Positions 7,101-7,779 of a stretch of DNA of 7,779 nt are shown here, one piece after another. Source of the DNA: JAKOUL01 sp035378845 (GTDB lineage Bacteria; Dictyoglomota; Dictyoglomia; Dictyoglomales; Dictyoglomaceae); assembly GCA_035378845.1 (NCBI GenBank), contig DAOSUP010000036.1:1-7779 (forward strand). Direction: 5' to 3'. The position numbers and the translations under genes are program-made. The notes beneath the pieces were generated by a model. That model had not been told where the DNA came from. It did not search any database and saw only the letters and a list, made by a program, of their open reading frames with translations. How positions within the stretch are numbered: the first letter of the stretch is position 1; each line of letters starts with the position of its first letter.

Positions 7101-7657
7101 ATGAATTGAAAAATAGAGGTCAGTGTAGATATACAAGACAAAATAAAGATAGAATAAATTCTGATTATACAGGCCAACATCACTGGTTAGAGCTGGATAA
7201 TAATCCTGATGATTATTATCTATCCGAGTTTGAGAAAGAGAAGGTGGTGTGGCAAAGAATTACACATCAACCAACCTTTTGCTTGGTTGATAAAAATATG
7301 TACATTTTAGATAGTATGGCCTTTTTTGTATCAGAGAAAAAATTAAAATATCTAATGGCTGTTTTAAATTCTACAACTATCTTTTTTTATGTGAATAAAA
7401 TAGTTCATCAATATGGTTTTACTGGATTTAGGCTATCCAATCAATATGTAGAAATTATGCCCATTCCTCCCATTACCCCCGCTAATGAATTGATTGTTAA
7501 ACAGATAGAGGCACTTGTAGATAAAATCCTTGCAGATAAAAAGGAAAATCCAAATGCTGATACAAGTGAATTGGAGAGAGAAATAGATATGTTGGTGTAT
7601 AAGCTATATGATTTGACTGAAGAAGAGATAATGATGGTAGAAAAGAATATAAAATAA
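4181..7657 (+). CDS. Eco57I-type adenine-N6 DNA methyltransferase with TaqI-like specificity domain
   Basis: An 1158-residue protein that should transfer a methyl group from S-adenosylmethionine to the N6 of adenine in a specific DNA site. Residues 1-180 form the N-terminal domain typical of this long family, with ELSERTGKKAQ (70-80), a segment FRFSLVY (107-113), and RRFTYFV (127-133). A helical linker follows. The methylase core carries motif X around GSYYTPREIVDYMV (416-429), the SAM-binding motif I DPACGSG (480-486), an acidic motif II residue in YGVDIQP (566-572; D569), and catalytic motif IV NPPY (719-722). A charged helical insert lies at about 630-672. The specificity region begins near 880 (YYGIKTGLNEAF) and includes ILRGRDIKRYYYEW (930-943), a second half from about 1012, and EIMPIPP (1091-1097). 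It ends in the usual acidic helical tail (LEREIDMLVYKLY, 1131-1143). I see no convincing PD-(D/E)xK nuclease motif at the N-terminus, unlike type IIG enzymes, so cutting is probably left to gene 2. Reading frame intact, stop TAA. Target sequence cannot be read from the protein. Confidence 0.93.
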   Translation: MSESDILRSIINEFDIEKFENFFRLKNPYLKFPKEDIYLEDNDFSNGKKLAEGSLNDEKLIICSFLVNKELSERTGKKAQYELGKKILKRNFADAGIFIFYDKKGDFRFSLVYTNYLGKERDWSNFRRFTYFVSKNQTNKTFLKQIGEGDFSTLEKIKEDFSIEPVTKEFYTELKDWYFWAMDKVSFPTDYKYNEDPKKDNEIRNATNLIRLITRIIFIWFLKQKYLIPDTLFEPEELKNIVKDFNEGHNYYNTILQNLFFAVLNQKMSERGFVEEGNFFVNRNHYGVKTLFRYADKFLIPKEEALKLFSPIPFLNGGLFDCLDKEDENGKVIYIDGFSREEKKQALIPDELFFTKKGETVRGLIDILSNYNFTIDENTPIDQEIALDPELLGKVFENLLANYNPETATTARKATGSYYTPREIVDYMVEESLTQYLMQKKDLSEDDIRSILSYSDEVPNLNEYERNNIIEAISQIKIIDPACGSGAFPMGVLHKLVNALQKLDKDNELWHELQYQNALRATEEVFHKEDKKIREELLKEINDIFDESIHYPDYARKLYLVENCIYGVDIQPIAIQITKLRFFISLLLDQKVDPQKENYGIRPLPNLETKFVSANTLVGLEHPPISLYPKEIIELEDELKKIRHKYFQAKTRTEKRECQRKDRELREKLSEELKGIGYPSEISKKVADFDPYDQNATSEWFDPEWMFGVTDGFDIVIGNPPYIQLQKNPRGLTNLYENKFYETFDRRGDIYVLFYEKGMELLKDGGHLCYISSNKWMRAGYGEKLRKFFLKYNPKILIDLGPNVFESSTVDTNILLIEKSENKNALKAVTIDENKKEDVNIADILKNRGIVLQNLTKDVWFIGSDAEQRLKEKIEHIGKPLKDWDVKIYYGIKTGLNEAFIINSAKREEILNNCKDEEERRRTEAIIKPILRGRDIKRYYYEWAGLWVIIAKFGFYKQSYFYPAIVEHLKKYENELKNRGQCRYTRQNKDRINSDYTGQHHWLELDNNPDDYYLSEFEKEKVVWQRITHQPTFCLVDKNMYILDSMAFFVSEKKLKYLMAVLNSTTIFFYVNKIVHQYGFTGFRLSNQYVEIMPIPPITPANELIVKQIEALVDKILADKKENPNADTSELEREIDMLVYKLYDLTEEEIMMVEKNIK

Positions 7658-7725
7658 AGAAGTTATTATGTTAATTTCACAAGTATTCTGTAAACCAATT
7701 GCTATCCAAATAATCACTATCTTTC

Positions 7726-7754
7726 TTGACAATGATTGAGAAAAATTGTAGTAT
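7726..7754 (+). promoter_or_regulatory. Sigma-70-type promoter for the next gene downstream
   Basis: A perfect -35 box TTGACA (7726-7731) is followed after 17 bases by TAGTAT (7749-7754), a 4 of 6 match to the -10 consensus. The overlapping TATACT (7752-7757) is a closer -10 match but would need a 20-base spacer. Transcription would start near 7761 and run out of the window. This implies that the next gene has its own promoter and is not simply part of this operon. Confidence 0.6.
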
Positions 7755-7765
7755 ACTTAACAATT
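7744..7765. promoter_or_regulatory. Operator-like inverted repeat over the downstream -10
   Basis: AATTGT (7744-7749) and ACAATT (7760-7765) form a 6-base inverted repeat around a 10-base centre. Inside it lies a perfect 8-base palindrome AGTATACT (7750-7757), which contains the -10. An additional ACAAT at 7729-7733 overlaps the -35. Placement over the -10 and start point suggests a repressor site, but no regulator can be named. Confidence 0.35.
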
Positions 7766-7779
7766 AAAAGTTTCCTTTT

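Larger units (their letters stand above)
7658..7779. other. Downstream intergenic region without a supportable gene
   Basis: These 122 bases contain no convincing coding sequence and no GC-rich hairpin with a T-run, so no intrinsic terminator for the operon can be called. The last 55 bases look like the promoter of the next plus-strand gene, which lies beyond the window. Confidence 0.6.

Noticed and set aside
4181..7657. Gene 3 as PglX of a BREX system
   Set aside because: PglX is also a long adenine methylase of this fold, but none of the BREX hallmarks (PglZ, BrxC, BrxB, BrxL) is present and the partner here is a PLD-helicase. BREX genes outside the window cannot be excluded.
7668..7739. 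23-codon open frame after the methyltransferase gene
   Set aside because: It is very short, has only a weak AGAAG upstream, and runs into the -35 box of the downstream promoter; there is no sign of selection as coding sequence.
1..7779. CRISPR arrays, tRNA or rRNA genes, insertion-sequence ends and transposases
   Set aside because: I saw no regularly spaced repeats, tRNA-like arm patterns or conserved T-loop sequence, no rRNA-like stretch, and no transposase or terminal inverted repeats.

Overview
The window is very AT-rich (about 30% GC by eye). It uses AGA, ATA and AAA codons heavily, and its proteins are crowded with Lys, Glu and Ile. Together with a strong AGGGGGG ribosome binding site and sigma-70-type boxes, this suggests a low-GC bacterium such as a Firmicute. 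The Lys/Glu/Ile bias would also fit a low-GC thermophile such as a Dictyoglomus- or Caldicellulosiruptor-like organism. The species assignment is an inference and I cannot narrow it further.

Layout: a 174-base leader carries promoter-like elements and a perfect AT palindrome. It is followed by three intact plus-strand genes that look like one operon. Gene 1 (175-768) encodes a small protein with a helical or coiled-coil N-terminus and a C-terminal winged helix like the N-terminal domain of Mrr. After a 59-base gap, gene 2 (828-4184) encodes an 1118-residue protein that joins a single-HKD phospholipase D-type nuclease domain to a Swi2/Snf2-like superfamily 2 ATPase. Gene 3 (4181-7657) overlaps gene 2 by four bases (ATGA). 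It encodes an 1158-residue Eco57I-type adenine-N6 DNA methyltransferase with a TaqI-like C-terminal target recognition region. The last 122 bases hold no supportable gene, but they carry a good promoter (TTGACA, 17 bases, TAGTAT) and an operator-like dyad that probably serve the next gene downstream.

How the genes probably work together (inference from domain content): the set is a candidate ATP-dependent restriction-modification or anti-phage system. Gene 3 would recognise and methylate an asymmetric target. Gene 2 would translocate along unmodified DNA and cut it with its PLD domain, probably as a dimer. Gene 1 would be a DNA-binding accessory factor or an autoregulator. The parts resemble a type ISP enzyme (LlaGI/LlaBIII) divided into separate chains with a PLD nuclease in place of the Mrr-like one. 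They also resemble the DrmC, DrmD and DrmMI activities of DISARM with the first two fused. No DrmA, DrmB, PglZ, BrxC or HsdS-like gene is present in the window.
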